64,000 nucleotides of DNA, from positions 186,001 to 250,000 of the forward strand of contig CAZHEH010000002.1 in assembly GCA_964531695.1 (NCBI GenBank), written 5' to 3'. This document shows, one piece after another, positions 1-9,132 of this stretch. The first letter of the stretch is position 1. Each line of letters opens with the position of its first letter. A model generated the notes under the pieces. It was given only the letters and a program-made list of their open reading frames with translations. It was not told the origin of the DNA and made no database searches. The stretch is from JAGXKT01 sp964531695 (GTDB taxonomy: Bacteria > Planctomycetota > Phycisphaerae > SM23-33). The translations under genes were made by a program, and so were the position numbers.

Positions 1-991
1 GCGGCTGTCGGGAGAGCGGCTCGGCGATCTTGCTGCCCTCCTTGACGGACTCGTGTACGGACATCCACATGCGGCTGTGGACGGTGTTTCCGGAGACCTT
101 GGCGGTGATGCCCAGCGTCTCGAGCATGGGCACGCCGGCGGTGATCAGCTCGCCCATCGTGTGCAGCCCGCGCGTGATGTACAGCGCCCGGAACATGCGG
201 CTGAACAGCGGGAACTTCAGCTTCGCGCGGTCCCAGTATTCGCGTCCGATGGGCGTGCGGATGCCCCAGACGAACCCGACGCCCAGGACGACGACGGCGC
301 CGACCAGGAAGTGCCAGCTCGTCCGCATGAACTCGCTGATTTTCATCAGCGCAAGCGTCGGCGTCGGCAGCAGGGCCTCCTTGGAGGAGAACAGCTCGGT
401 GAACTTCGGCAGCACGAAGGTCAGCAGGAAGATCGTGGTCCCGACGGCCATGATGGCGATGATGGCGGGGTAGATCATCGCCCCGCGGACCATGCGGCGG
501 GTCTCCATCTGCTGGTCGAGGTAGTCGGCGATGCGCTCCAGCATGTCGCCGAAGTTGCCGGACAGCTCGGAGGCCCGGACCATGTTGATGTACAGCGGGC
601 CGAAGACCTTCGGGTAGCGCGCCAGGGCGTCGGAGAAGCTCCGTCCGGACTCGACGTCCGACTTGATCTGATGAAGCATCTTCTGGAACTTGACGTTCTC
701 GACCTGGTCGGCCACACCCTCCAGGGCCGTGCGGATGTTGATGCCGGCCTTGATCATCACGGCGAGCTGGTTGGTGAAGCCGTGAACGTCCTTGAGCCCC
801 GGACCGGTCTGGATGTTCACGCTGCGCAGGGCGCCGAGGACGCTCTGCGCGCCGCCGGCGGGGCTGACGCTGAGCAGGTAGCCGCTGCGGTTGCGGAGCA
901 TCGCGGTGGCCTCGTTCACCGATCGCGCCTGAACCGTGCCGGTGCTGACGGCCCCGCTTGCCTCTCTCAGTTCGTACTTGAAGCTTCCCAT
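1..991 (-). CDS. pilC: Type IV pilus / type II secretion inner-membrane platform protein (PilC/GspF family), 3' end beyond the window
   Basis: 330 residues are visible from an ATG at 991; the C-terminus lies outside the window. The N-terminus (MGSFKYELREASG) and the two cytoplasmic helical modules flanking hydrophobic stretches, such as the segment around MIYPAIIAIMAVGTTIFLL, are typical of the GspF domain that anchors the pilus assembly ATPases to the inner membrane. A second GspF repeat begins near residue 270 (FSRMFRALYITRGLHTMGEL). It starts 14 nt after the pilT stop and is the last visible gene of a pilM-to-pilC operon, so the pilus platform role is favoured over general secretion. Family members are about 400 aa, so roughly 70 residues are missing because of the window edge, not truncation. 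Confidence 0.9.
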   Translation of the reverse strand, partial: MGSFKYELREASGAVSTGTVQARSVNEATAMLRNRSGYLLSVSPAGGAQSVLGALRSVNIQTGPGLKDVHGFTNQLAVMIKAGINIRTALEGVADQVENVKFQKMLHQIKSDVESGRSFSDALARYPKVFGPLYINMVRASELSGNFGDMLERIADYLDQQMETRRMVRGAMIYPAIIAIMAVGTTIFLLTFVLPKFTELFSSKEALLPTPTLALMKISEFMRTSWHFLVGAVVVLGVGFVWGIRTPIGREYWDRAKLKFPLFSRMFRALYITRGLHTMGELITAGVPMLETLGITAKVSGNTVHSRMWMSVHESVKEGSKIAEPLSRQP

Positions 992-1005
992 GGTTCCGAT
1001 CCCGT

Positions 1006-2070
1006 CTACGCCGCCTGGATCGCCCGCCCGAGGGACTCGGGGTGCACGGCCCGGGCGATCGCCTGTTCCTGCGTGATGAGCCCGTTGAGGTAGAGCGCCT
1101 TGATGGACTCGTCGAGCGTCTGCATCCCTACGCGCCGATTCGTGGCGATGATGTTGGGGATTTCGTGAATCCGGTTCTCGCGGACGCAGCTTCGCACGGC
1201 CGGGTTGCACAGCATCACCTCGCAGCCGGGGACCATGCCGGCCACGTCCTGACGCTTGAACAGCGTCATCGACACGACGGCCTGCAGGGTGTTCGAGAGC
1301 ATGGAGCGGATCTGGTTTTGCTGCTCGGCCGGGTAGATGTCGATGATCCGTTCGATGGTCTGCGAGGCGTTCTGGGTGTGCAGCGTGGAGAGCACCAGGT
1401 GGCCCGTCTCGGCGGCGGTGATGGCTGCCGAGGTCGTCTCCAGGTCGCGCATCTCGCCGACGAGGATGATGTCCGGGTCCTGCCGGAGGGCATGCCGCAG
1501 GCCGCTGGCGAAGGTGGGCACGTCGCTGCCGACCTCTCGCTGCTCGATGACGCACAGGTCGTTGCGCAGCTCGTACTCCATCGGGTCCTCGAGCGTGATG
1601 ACGTGGTACTGGTACTTGTGGTTCATCGCGTCGATGAGCGAGGCCAGCGTGGTGCTCTTGCCGCTGCCGGTCTGCCCGGTGACGAGCACCAGCCCGCGCG
1701 GCAGGTCGACGAAGCGCGTGATCACGGGCGGCAGGTTCAGCTCGTGCAGCTCGGGCACCTTGTTGGGGATGGCCCGGAAGGCCACGGCCAGCGAGTCGCG
1801 CTGGTAGTGGGCGTTGACGCGGAAGCGCCCCAGCCCCTCGACCTGGAGGGAGAAGTCGTGGTCGCGCTTGTCGGCCAGCGAGGCGAAGCGCCGCTCGCCC
1901 AGCACGCCCTTGCAGAACACCTCGATCTCGTCCGCGGGCATCGCGGGGTAGCCATGGGCGGGCTCCAGCACCGTGTGAATGCGAAACAGCGGGGGCATGC
2001 CCGCCACGAGGTGCACGTCGCTGGCCTCGCTGGTCAGCGCCTTCTTGAGCAGTTCCTGAATCTCGACCAC
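1006..2070 (-). CDS. pilT: Twitching motility / pilus retraction ATPase PilT
   Basis: 354 aa, the usual PilT length. A PAS-like N-terminal domain (SDVHLVAGMPPLFRI) precedes a RecA-like ATPase with Walker A GQTGSGKST near residue 135, Asp box and Walker B (DPDIILVGEMRDLET) near 205, and the His box (GHLVLSTLHTQNA). In the C-terminal region the segment AVRSCVRENRIHEI occupies the place of the PilT AIRNLIRE motif that is needed for retraction. The start is GTG at 2070, preceded by GGAG inside the end of pilB; the gap to the pilB stop is 2 nt, so the two are probably translationally coupled. It powers pilus depolymerisation in the type IV pilus machine encoded here. Confidence 0.93.
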   Translation of the reverse strand: MVEIQELLKKALTSEASDVHLVAGMPPLFRIHTVLEPAHGYPAMPADEIEVFCKGVLGERRFASLADKRDHDFSLQVEGLGRFRVNAHYQRDSLAVAFRAIPNKVPELHELNLPPVITRFVDLPRGLVLVTGQTGSGKSTTLASLIDAMNHKYQYHVITLEDPMEYELRNDLCVIEQREVGSDVPTFASGLRHALRQDPDIILVGEMRDLETTSAAITAAETGHLVLSTLHTQNASQTIERIIDIYPAEQQNQIRSMLSNTLQAVVSMTLFKRQDVAGMVPGCEVMLCNPAVRSCVRENRIHEIPNIIATNRRVGMQTLDESIKALYLNGLITQEQAIARAVHPESLGRAIQAA

Positions 2071-2072
2071 TT

Positions 2073-3866
2073 CTACGTCTCCGTGACGCGCATCAACTCC
2101 TCGACGGTCGTCAGCCCCTGCTTGACCTTCAGGAGCCCGTCCTCGCGGAGGGTGCGCATGTTGTGCCCGCGGGCCTCCCGGCGGAGTTCCGTGAGCGAGG
2201 GGTTGCCGGTGATCACGTCGCGAATGTGCTCGTCCACCTCCAGCAGCTCATAGAGGCCGAGCCGGCCCTTGTAGCCCGTCTGCCGGCACCGGCCGCAACC
2301 GGCGCCCTGATAGAGGGTGTCGATCTCGACCCCGCAGCGCTCCAGGTAGGCCGCGTGGACCTCCTTGATCTGCGTGACCGGCTGCTTGCAGTTCTCGCAC
2401 ACCCGCCGCACGAGCCGCTGCGCGATGACGGCATTGACCGAGGCGCTGATCAGGAACGGCTCGATGCCGATGTTGATCAGCCGCGTGATGCTGCTCGGCG
2501 CGTCGTTCGTGTGCAGCGTCGAGAGCACCAGGTGGCCGGTCAGCGACGCCTGCACGGCGATGCGGGCCGTCTCGTCGTCGCGAATCTCGCCGACCATGAT
2601 CACGTCCGGGTCCTGCCGCAGCAGCGACCGCAGCGCGGCCGAGAAGCTCATGCCGATCGCGTCGTGGACGTTGATCTGGTTGACCGTATCGAGCTCGTAC
2701 TCGACCGGATCCTCGACCGTCGAGATGTTCTGCGTGTCGGCGTCCATGACCTGCAGGGCCGAGTAGAGCGTCGTGGACTTCCCGCTGCCGGTCGGCCCGG
2801 TGACCAGCACGATGCCGTGCGGCTGGCTGATCTGCCGGCGGAACGCCTCCAGCGTGTCCGGGACCATGCCCAGATGCTCCAGGCCGACCATGATCGAACG
2901 GTTGTCCAGGATTCGGATGACGCACTTCTCGCCGTGCGTCGTCGGAAGCATGCTCACGCGAAGGTCGACCGTGCGCCCGTGTACCGTCGCCCGGATCCGC
3001 CCGTCCTGCGGCAGGCGGCGCTCCGCGATGTCGAGGTTCGCCATGATCTTGAGCCGCGAGATGATCGCCGCGTGCATCGTCAGCGGCGGGCCCTGCTGCT
3101 CGAACAGCACGCCGTCGATCCGCAGCCGCACACGGAGCTTGCGCTCGCGCGGCTCGAGGTGGATGTCGCTGGCCCCGTCCCGCACGGCCGAGGAGATCAG
3201 GTAGTTCACGTACCGGATGACCGGGCTGGCCCCGGCGATCTCCTCGAGGTCGGCTACGTCCTCCGTCTCCTTGTCGACGACCTCGACGGCGTCCTCGGCG
3301 ATGTCCTTGATGATCTCCTCGACGCCCTCGGCCGGGCCGGAGGAGAGTTCCTCCACGCACTGGATCACGTCGCCGCGGGGGATGACCACGAGCTGGACGG
3401 TGGCGCGGATGCGACGCTTCACGTCGTCGATCAGGAAGATGTCCGCCGGATCGAAGATGCCGACGACGATGTCCTCGTCCTCCCGGCGGATCGGCAGGGC
3501 GAGCTTGGACTTGATGTACTCCGGCGGCAGCAGGTCGAAGGTGGCCGGGTCCACGTCGGCGGGTGCGACCCGCTCGAAGGGCAGCATGAAATACTCGGCC
3601 ACGGCCTGGAGGGCCTCGGTCTCGTCGATGGCGCTGGCCTGAACGAGCGCTTCGAGGACCGTGAGCTGCGGCATCTTGCGCTGAAGCTCCAGCGCCTGGT
3701 CGAACTGCGAGCGCGTGATCCGGCCGGACTCGAGCAGCACCCGCTCCGGGCCGCGCGGGCGCGCGGTCCCCGCCTCGGGACGCCACAGCTCGTCGAACTC
3801 CTCCTGTTCGATGCGTACGACGTCGCCGTCCGCGACGGGATTGGGTTGACGCGGCGTGTCCGGCAC
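2073..3866 (-). CDS. pilB: Type IV pilus assembly ATPase PilB / GspE family
   Basis: 597 aa from GTG at 3866, chosen because GGAGGGA lies 12 nt upstream; the open frame extends further but overlaps the preceding gene. An N-terminal T2SSE_N-type domain (residues 40-200) is followed by the ATPase core with Walker A GPTGSGKSTTL near residue 355, Walker B (DPDVIMVGEIRDDET) and the His box (GHLVLSTLHTNDA). A tetracysteine zinc site (CENC, then CGRC about 30 residues on) is diagnostic for GspE/PilB and absent in PilT. It drives pilin polymerisation. The neighbours pilM, N and O make the pilus assignment better than type II secretion, though the two cannot be separated from this sequence alone. Confidence 0.92.
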   Translation of the reverse strand: MPDTPRQPNPVADGDVVRIEQEEFDELWRPEAGTARPRGPERVLLESGRITRSQFDQALELQRKMPQLTVLEALVQASAIDETEALQAVAEYFMLPFERVAPADVDPATFDLLPPEYIKSKLALPIRREDEDIVVGIFDPADIFLIDDVKRRIRATVQLVVIPRGDVIQCVEELSSGPAEGVEEIIKDIAEDAVEVVDKETEDVADLEEIAGASPVIRYVNYLISSAVRDGASDIHLEPRERKLRVRLRIDGVLFEQQGPPLTMHAAIISRLKIMANLDIAERRLPQDGRIRATVHGRTVDLRVSMLPTTHGEKCVIRILDNRSIMVGLEHLGMVPDTLEAFRRQISQPHGIVLVTGPTGSGKSTTLYSALQVMDADTQNISTVEDPVEYELDTVNQINVHDAIGMSFSAALRSLLRQDPDVIMVGEIRDDETARIAVQASLTGHLVLSTLHTNDAPSSITRLINIGIEPFLISASVNAVIAQRLVRRVCENCKQPVTQIKEVHAAYLERCGVEIDTLYQGAGCGRCRQTGYKGRLGLYELLEVDEHIRDVITGNPSLTELRREARGHNMRTLREDGLLKVKQGLTTVEELMRVTET

Positions 3867-3898
3867 GATCGGGGGGCTCCCTCCGCCCGGCCGCGGAG

Positions 3899-4579
3899 CT
3901 ACCGCAGCCGCAGCACGTAGGTCTTGTCCTGCCACCGGAGGACCACGTCCTCCGGGTGGATCTCCTCGATGGTCCAGCCGGAGATGGTCTGGCCTCGGGT
4001 GAGCAGGTTGTTCGAGATCATCGCCATGGAGCGCCCGCCGGGGTCGGCCATGACCATTTGCAGCTCGAGCTCCTCGGCCTTCTCCAGAGCGATCGTATAG
4101 CCGTCGACGGGCGGCTCGACCGGCTCGGGATCGTGTTCCGTCTCCGGGCTGTCGGGCTTCGCCTCGGCGGCCGGCGGTTCCTCCGGCTCGGCCGGGCGCG
4201 GGACGGCGGTGCGGAACGGGTTCCGCTGGAGCCGGTCCTTGGGGATCTGCCGCCGGTCGGCCTCGAAGAAGAGCCGGTCGACCATCTTCTCCGTGTCGGC
4301 GGCCAAGGCGCCGCTGGCGCTGGTCGACTCGGCCAGGTGCGATACGAGAGCGTCGGTCTTGGCGTCCTCGGCTTCGTCGCCGGCGGCCTCCTCGGGCCCG
4401 GTGCGCGCGCCGAGCAGCCACACTCCGGCCAGCCCGGCCACCAGGAGGCCGGCCAGCAGGATGTTGCCCTTACCGGCGGCGTTCAGCGCGCCGCCCTTCT
4501 CGTTGCCGCCGCCGGAGGCGGCAGGGGGCGGTTGCGGGGCATCTTCGGCCTGGTTGACTTCGGAGTAGATGTTGGTCAT
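3899..4579 (-). CDS. PilP/GspC-like pilus alignment protein
   Basis: 226 aa. Residues 1-38 are cytoplasmic and proline/glycine-rich, one transmembrane helix follows (ILLAGLLVAGLAGVWLLGA), then an acidic, proline-rich periplasmic linker and a small C-terminal beta domain ending GQTISGWTIEEIHPEDVVLRWQDKTYVLRLR. That last module resembles the HR domain of PilP/GspC, which contacts the secretin. Its start overlaps the pilO stop by four bases (ATGA) and it sits where pilP is expected, between pilO and the ATPases. Assignment rests on topology, C-terminal pattern and position; overall similarity is low. The anchor is a full transmembrane helix with no lipobox, so it is GspC-like in topology, not a PilP lipoprotein. 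Confidence 0.65.
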   Translation of the reverse strand: MTNIYSEVNQAEDAPQPPPAASGGGNEKGGALNAAGKGNILLAGLLVAGLAGVWLLGARTGPEEAAGDEAEDAKTDALVSHLAESTSASGALAADTEKMVDRLFFEADRRQIPKDRLQRNPFRTAVPRPAEPEEPPAAEAKPDSPETEHDPEPVEPPVDGYTIALEKAEELELQMVMADPGGRSMAMISNNLLTRGQTISGWTIEEIHPEDVVLRWQDKTYVLRLR

Positions 4580-5139
4580 GGCGCGTCGCCGGAATCGAAG
4601 AACACGGTGATCTCGAAGGTCACCTCCACCTGTCCGTTGGGTGCCTCCTTGTCGTCGGGTTCCGCCAGTTCCATCTCACGGATGCGGGCGATCCGGGGCT
4701 GGCGCTCCAGTTCCTGAAGGAACGTGTAGAAGCCCATGAAGTCGCCCTGGAGCTCGGCGGTGATGGCGTGGGCCTTCGGGCCGCCGCCCTCGTCATCATC
4801 GTTCCGGCTGCTGCGGGGCGTACGGATGCCTTTGGTGTTCAGGCCGTTGGCCTGCGCCAGCCGCCAGATCTCCTGGATGACCTTGTCGATCTCCCTCTCG
4901 CCGGGCAGCCGGGCCTGGAAGTACTCCAGCGCTTCGCGGCGGGCGGCGATCTCGTCCTGCAGGTTGCTGATCCGCCCGGTCAGGCGGTTCAGCTTCTGCA
5001 GCTTGGCCTTGCGCTGCTCGACCTGCTCGGCCAGCTCCTCGCACCGCGCGTCGTGCGGGCGGAACGCGAAGAACAACGCCGCCAGTGGAATCGCCCCCAG
5101 CAGCGCCGCGAAGATGCCCTCTCGGATGCCGAGCTTCAT
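4576..5139 (-). CDS. pilO: Type IV pilus inner-membrane protein PilO-like
   Basis: 187 aa from the ATG at 5139. One N-terminal transmembrane helix (FAALLGAIPLAALFFAF) is followed by a coiled coil (EELAEQVEQRKAKLQKLNRL...EIAARREALEYFQARLPGER) and a ferredoxin-like C-terminal domain that includes the PilO-typical phrase FMGFYTFLQELERQPRIARI. The charged insertion RSSRNDDDEGGG lies between two strands. PilO pairs with PilN to form the inner-membrane alignment subcomplex that links the secretin to the motor. The gene overlaps pilN by four bases upstream and the pilP-like gene by four bases downstream. Confidence 0.85.
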   Translation of the reverse strand: MKLGIREGIFAALLGAIPLAALFFAFRPHDARCEELAEQVEQRKAKLQKLNRLTGRISNLQDEIAARREALEYFQARLPGEREIDKVIQEIWRLAQANGLNTKGIRTPRSSRNDDDEGGGPKAHAITAELQGDFMGFYTFLQELERQPRIARIREMELAEPDDKEAPNGQVEVTFEITVFFDSGDAP

Positions 5140-5852
5140 GCCGGATCTCCTTCGGGGGCGTCTCGGCCGAACGGTTCGGCCTCGTCGAGCTGCGGGCCGA
5201 TCACGTCGATGGCGTCGATCGATTGGTTCAGCACGGCCTCCAACTGAAACTCGCGGAGCACCACGCCTTCGACCTCGGTCTCCTCGCTGTAGATGAACCG
5301 AGCCGAGACAAACAGCGGGCTTCGGTTCAGGTGGGCCAGGAGCTGGCCCACGTCCACGTCCGTGCGCGCCAAGCCGGTGATCCGAACCGTGATGATCTCC
5401 GGCTCGAGCCCGGCCACCCGCTCGCTGGCGACGCGGTCGTACTTGGACTTCTTCTTGTCCTTGCTCTTGCCCGAGGGCACGCGGACCTTCTTGGCCTCCA
5501 GCACCACCTCCCGCAGCGAGGAATGCTCCGGCAGCCAGTTCGTGATGACGGCCAGCAGCGTGCTGCGAGGGAGGCGCTCGACGAGCGCGGCCGTGTCCTC
5601 CGCCTTCTTCTGGAGCCGCTCGCTCTCCGCTTCGAGTCGCTGCATCTCGGCGATGCGTCCGGTCGCTTGCTGATAGTCGCTCTCGACCTGCTCGGCGACG
5701 GCCTCGGCCCGAGCGACCCGTTGCTCCGAGACGAACACGGCGCCCACCACGCCCGCCATGACGACGGCGAACAGCACGAGACACATGCCGTTCGCGCGGC
5801 GCCGCTGTCGGCGCTGATGGTAATCGTCGGGCAGTAGGTTGATGGTCGGCAT
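5136..5852 (-). CDS. pilN: Type IV pilus inner-membrane protein PilN
   Basis: 238 aa. It starts with MPTINLLPDDY, the conserved PilN N-terminus that binds the PilM cleft. A transmembrane helix (LVLFAVVMAGVVGAVFV), a coiled coil (residues about 50-90) and a ferredoxin-like periplasmic domain with a Lys-rich insertion (SGKSKDKKKSKYD) follow. It is longer than the common 180-200 aa because of this insertion and a C-terminal extension. It sits 9 nt after pilM and overlaps pilO by four bases. The N-terminal INLLP motif gives strong family support. Confidence 0.88.
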   Translation of the reverse strand: MPTINLLPDDYHQRRQRRRANGMCLVLFAVVMAGVVGAVFVSEQRVARAEAVAEQVESDYQQATGRIAEMQRLEAESERLQKKAEDTAALVERLPRSTLLAVITNWLPEHSSLREVVLEAKKVRVPSGKSKDKKKSKYDRVASERVAGLEPEIITVRITGLARTDVDVGQLLAHLNRSPLFVSARFIYSEETEVEGVVLREFQLEAVLNQSIDAIDVIGPQLDEAEPFGRDAPEGDPA

Positions 5853-5861
5853 GTTGTTTCC

Positions 5862-6944
5862 TTACGCGGCCTGGCTCCCGCCCAAGCTGAGCCCGACGGC
5901 TACCGCCCAGCCGGGTTGTGGGCCGGCTCGGTCGATGGCGGTCTCAAGGCCCGAGGCGGACTTGACCCGCACCAGCGGGTCGCCGATCTGCGCCGGCAGG
6001 TCCAGCCGTCGGGCCAGAGACTGGCACAGCCGCTTGTCGTAGGCCAGCCCGCCCACGAAGATCGCCCGGTCCACCCGCCGTCCGTGGAAGACCGATTCGT
6101 AATACCGCATGCACTGGGTCATCTCCGCGGCCAGGGCATCCAGCGGCGATTCGCAGGCCGTGTACACCTGCTCCACCTGCTCGTCGTCCAATGCGCCCGA
6201 CAGCATCTGCCCGCGCAGCTCGTGGGCCGCCTTGTCGTCGCATTGCTGGGCTTGCGCCAGGGCCTGCTCGATCGCCCGGCTGCCGTGCGACAGATTCCTC
6301 GCGAAGGCGATGCGATTGCCGTGGGCCAGCACGACCTGGGTGCTCGAGGTGCCCATGTCGATGAACAGCGTCGTCCGCTCGGCATCCGCCGCACGGCGGA
6401 ACAGACGCCCGAAGCACTCCACAATCGCGCAGGGCTCGATGTTGATCGCCACCACGTCCAGTTTCGCCTTGCGGGCCATGTCCAGGTACGCATCCAACGT
6501 CTTGCGGGCGGCGGCCACGGCGATGACTTCCTGCCGCGGCTCGGTGTCCGACTGCACGTCTCCGGCGATGACATGGCGGATCACGGCCGTCTCTGCGGGG
6601 AACGGCAGCTTGCCGCTCAGCTCATTCCGCACGGCCTCGGCCACCTCGCCGGGGGCGACCTTCGGGATCTTCACGTGCTGGACGAAGGTCTGCTCGGCCG
6701 GGACGGCGATGATCGCTTGCCGTCCGCGGAAGGGTTGGTCCTTGAGCGCGATGCGGATGCTCTTGCAGGCCGCGTCCAGCCGGCGGGAGAATTTGTCCTG
6801 GCTGTCGCGCGGAATGTCCGCCGAGGCGGCGGCCGCGAGCTCAACCTCCCCGTCCGCCCGGCGAAGCTGGGCCAGCTTGACCGAGCTTGTGCCCAAGTCC
6901 ACCCCGATGGGCAGCGTCCTTCCCTTAACGATCTTCAACGCCAT
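5862..6944 (-). CDS. pilM: Type IV pilus assembly actin-like ATPase PilM
   Basis: 360 aa from ATG 6944, with GCGGAG 7 nt upstream. PilM carries an actin-like fold; visible elements are phosphate-1 (IGVDLGTSSVKLAQL, residues 11-25), the SHS2-like insertion, phosphate-2 (LFIDMGTSSTQVVLA) and the adenosine site (RAIFVGGLAYDKRL). It is cytoplasmic and recruits the PilN tail. It is the first gene of the pil operon, so the region upstream (6945-7349) should hold the operon promoter. No pilin or secretin gene lies in the visible part of the operon. Confidence 0.9.
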   Translation of the reverse strand: MALKIVKGRTLPIGVDLGTSSVKLAQLRRADGEVELAAAASADIPRDSQDKFSRRLDAACKSIRIALKDQPFRGRQAIIAVPAEQTFVQHVKIPKVAPGEVAEAVRNELSGKLPFPAETAVIRHVIAGDVQSDTEPRQEVIAVAAARKTLDAYLDMARKAKLDVVAINIEPCAIVECFGRLFRRAADAERTTLFIDMGTSSTQVVLAHGNRIAFARNLSHGSRAIEQALAQAQQCDDKAAHELRGQMLSGALDDEQVEQVYTACESPLDALAAEMTQCMRYYESVFHGRRVDRAIFVGGLAYDKRLCQSLARRLDLPAQIGDPLVRVKSASGLETAIDRAGPQPGWAVAVGLSLGGSQAA

Positions 6945-7349
6945 GAATCGCTCCGCGAGGCGTCCGAGGCCGACGGGGGCCCGGTGGCGCCGCATGCCGG
7001 TCCGGGCGCATGACCGGAGGCACGCGCCCGGCCGGATTCCGCCCTGTTTCCGTCAGCGGCGGCGTGTCCGGTCGCATGCCTGCGGTCCCGATCCGACCCC
7101 CGCTCGCGCGGGCGTCGGAAGTTGTGCCTCGTGCTACTAGCAAACATACGTTACAGGCGTGTCCCGAGGGACCGGGCGTCCGGAGACCGGTTCCGGAGTG
7201 TTTATCGGGCCTCCGACCGGTCGTGTTAACTAACGATGTGCATGTGTAGGCGGCCGTGCAGAATCCAGCCGCGAGGGCCGGTCCATTGAAAGTGGCGCGC
7301 GTTGCGGCTTGGCGCAACGGTCTCTTGGGCGGGTCGAGCGGTCCGCCCT
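6945..7349. other. Intergenic region between pilM and hemW
   Basis: About 400 bases without a supportable gene. It should contain the promoter of the pil operon on the minus strand. The stretch around 7150-7235 is rich in overlapping inverted repeats built on CCGG and ACCGGT, which could be an operator or transcript hairpins. I see no convincing -35/-10 pair and no tRNA. Short open frames here lack ribosome binding sites and have arginine/proline-biased composition. Confidence 0.5.
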
Positions 7350-8525
7350 TCAGACGGCCTCGGCGAGGATGTCCGCGAGGATCGCGTCCGAGACGAACAG
7401 GAACTCCGGCGCGATCCGCACACGGCTGTGCTCAGGGATGAGCGCTCCGGCCGCGATGTGCCGGGCGAAGCTATGGGGGAAGGCGTCCATAGGGTCTTCC
7501 CCGTACTCCCGCGCCATTTGCGCACGGTCCACGCCCTCGGCGAGGCGGAGCCCCAGCATGAGCGCCTCGGCCATCGCCTGGCGGCCGGTGAGACGCTCGC
7601 GCGTGTGCGGCGGCTCGCGTCCGTCGGCCAGGGCGGCGGCGTAGGCGTCGGCGTCCGGGTCGTTGGTACGCCGGGTGCCGTCGACGTAGCTGGCGGCGGC
7701 CGGGCCGAGACCGAGATAGGGCCGGTTGTGCCAATACGTCAGGTTGTGCCGGCACCGCCGCCCCGGCCGGGCGAAGTTGGACAGCTCGTAGTGTTCCAGG
7801 CCCGCATCGAGAGCCATTTCAACGGCAAGGTAGTAGGAGCGGTGCTGAAGGTCGTCGTCGACGGCCCGGACACGACCCGCCCCGAGGTCTGCCGCCAGCG
7901 GCGTGCCCGGCTCGTAGCTCAGCGCGTAGCAGCTCAGGTGGTCGGGACGCAGGTCCAGCGCGCGCCGGACGGATTCCCGCCACGAAACGAGATCCTGCCC
8001 GGGGGCCCCGTAGATCAGGTCCAGAGCGACGTTGTCGATGCCCGCCGCCCGCAGCCGCTCCACTGCCGGGGCGATGTCCGCGGCCGTGTGGATCCGCCCG
8101 AGCCGGCGCAGCTCCTCGTCGTCGAAGGACTGCGCCCCCACGGTCGCCCGGTTGACGCCTGCTTCGGCGAGCACGGCCGCCGTCTGCTCCGTCACCGTCC
8201 CGGGGTTGGATTCAACGGTAAACTCGGTCTGCGGCCCGGCGAGTGCGGCCAGAGGCGCCAACAGCTCGCTCAGCCGGGCGCCGTCGAGAGACGTGGGCGT
8301 CCCGCCGCCGACAAAGATGCTGGCCGGCGGGCGGCTCAGCACGCCGCCGCTGAGGTCCAGCTCGGCTCGCACCGCGTCCACGTAGCGGGCGATCCGTACC
8401 GGGTCGGTCGGGCGGGAGTAGAAGGAGCAGTACGCGCATTTCCGTACGCAGAAGGGCACATGGACGTAGAGGGCGCCGGGGCGGCCGGGGCGGTCGTGAT
8501 TTTCCTTGCAGGGCACGCGGGGCAT
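7350..8525 (-). CDS. hemW: Radical SAM heme chaperone HemW / coproporphyrinogen III oxidase-like
   Basis: 391 aa from ATG 8525. The N-terminus has the YVHVPFCVRKCAYCSFYS motif, with the CxxxCxxC iron-sulfur site and the aromatic residue after the cluster. It is followed by FVGGGTPTSL, ESNPGTV, GAQSFDDEELRRLGRIH and DLIYGAPGQ, all conserved in HemN/HemW. The HemW-type C-terminal wing (HNLTYWHNRPYLGLGPAAASYV) is present. The extra cysteine that makes HemN a true oxidase (CxxxCxxCxC) is missing, so HemW, a heme-delivery factor, is preferred. It diverges from the FHA gene, sharing a 91-bp gap; TATTCT lies 3 nt before its ATG, so the true start could be slightly downstream. Confidence 0.88.
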   Translation of the reverse strand: MPRVPCKENHDRPGRPGALYVHVPFCVRKCAYCSFYSRPTDPVRIARYVDAVRAELDLSGGVLSRPPASIFVGGGTPTSLDGARLSELLAPLAALAGPQTEFTVESNPGTVTEQTAAVLAEAGVNRATVGAQSFDDEELRRLGRIHTAADIAPAVERLRAAGIDNVALDLIYGAPGQDLVSWRESVRRALDLRPDHLSCYALSYEPGTPLAADLGAGRVRAVDDDLQHRSYYLAVEMALDAGLEHYELSNFARPGRRCRHNLTYWHNRPYLGLGPAAASYVDGTRRTNDPDADAYAAALADGREPPHTRERLTGRQAMAEALMLGLRLAEGVDRAQMAREYGEDPMDAFPHSFARHIAAGALIPEHSRVRIAPEFLFVSDAILADILAEAV

Positions 8526-8616
8526 TTTAGAATACGGAAGTAGTCCGGTGATACGTGTAGTCAGACGCAGCGCGGACTCGCCGCGCTGAAGCTGCGATAC
8601 CAGCAGGGGCAACGCC

Positions 8617-9114
8617 ATGGACGTGAAACTTGTCGTCTTCAAGCCCAGTGGGCAGCGGAAGGACTTCCCCCTGCCCAGCGAGCGCACCGTGATCGGTCGA
8701 GGGGAGGACTGCGAATTGCAGGTTCCCCTGGCCAACGTCTCCCGCCGCCACTGCGAGTTGACCCTCGAGGGCGATGAGTTGAGGGTCACCGACCTGGGCT
8801 CTTCCAACGGCACGTTCGTCAACAACGAACAGGTGAACGAGCAGGTCCTCTCGGCCGGGGATCGTGTGGTGGTGGGCCCGGTGGCCTTCACCATCCAGAT
8901 CGACGGGGAGCCCGAGGACATCAAGCCGGTCAAGACGCGCGGCCAGAAGATGGCCGAGGCGGGCGAGTCGGGCATCGTGGACCTGGAGGCCGATATCGTC
9001 GCCGGCGGCGGCGAGCCCGAGCTGGACGCTTTTACCGAGGAAGGCGAGGATGTCGACCCGATCGCCGCCCTCGAACAGCTCGCCTCCAAGAGCGAGAAGA
9101 AGAAGCAGGAGTAA
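8617..9114 (+). CDS. FHA domain protein
   Basis: 165 aa. Residues 20-90 form a forkhead-associated phosphothreonine-binding domain with all hallmarks: TVIGRGEDCELQV, SRRHCEL, and DLGSSNGTFVNNEQV. The C-terminal 65 residues are acidic and low in complexity, ending in a basic SEKKKQE tail; no enzyme domain is attached. Such stand-alone FHA proteins read Ser/Thr kinase signals, but no kinase lies nearby. The leader contains a perfect 7-bp stem hairpin at 8569-8587. A strong terminator follows the stop. Confidence 0.88.
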   Translation: MDVKLVVFKPSGQRKDFPLPSERTVIGRGEDCELQVPLANVSRRHCELTLEGDELRVTDLGSSNGTFVNNEQVNEQVLSAGDRVVVGPVAFTIQIDGEPEDIKPVKTRGQKMAEAGESGIVDLEADIVAGGGEPELDAFTEEGEDVDPIAALEQLASKSEKKKQE

Positions 9115-9132
9115 CGCCGGTCCCCAGGCGAC

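Noticed and set aside
2163..3920. A 585-codon plus-strand frame opposite pilB
   Set aside because: Mirror of the pilB codon pattern; its composition (Asp/His/Arg/Leu) is typical of antisense translation in GC-rich DNA.
3866..4421. N-terminal extension of PilB up to 4421
   Set aside because: It would overlap the pilP-like gene in another frame and translates to Arg/Gly-rich sequence; GTG at 3866 has a good ribosome site.
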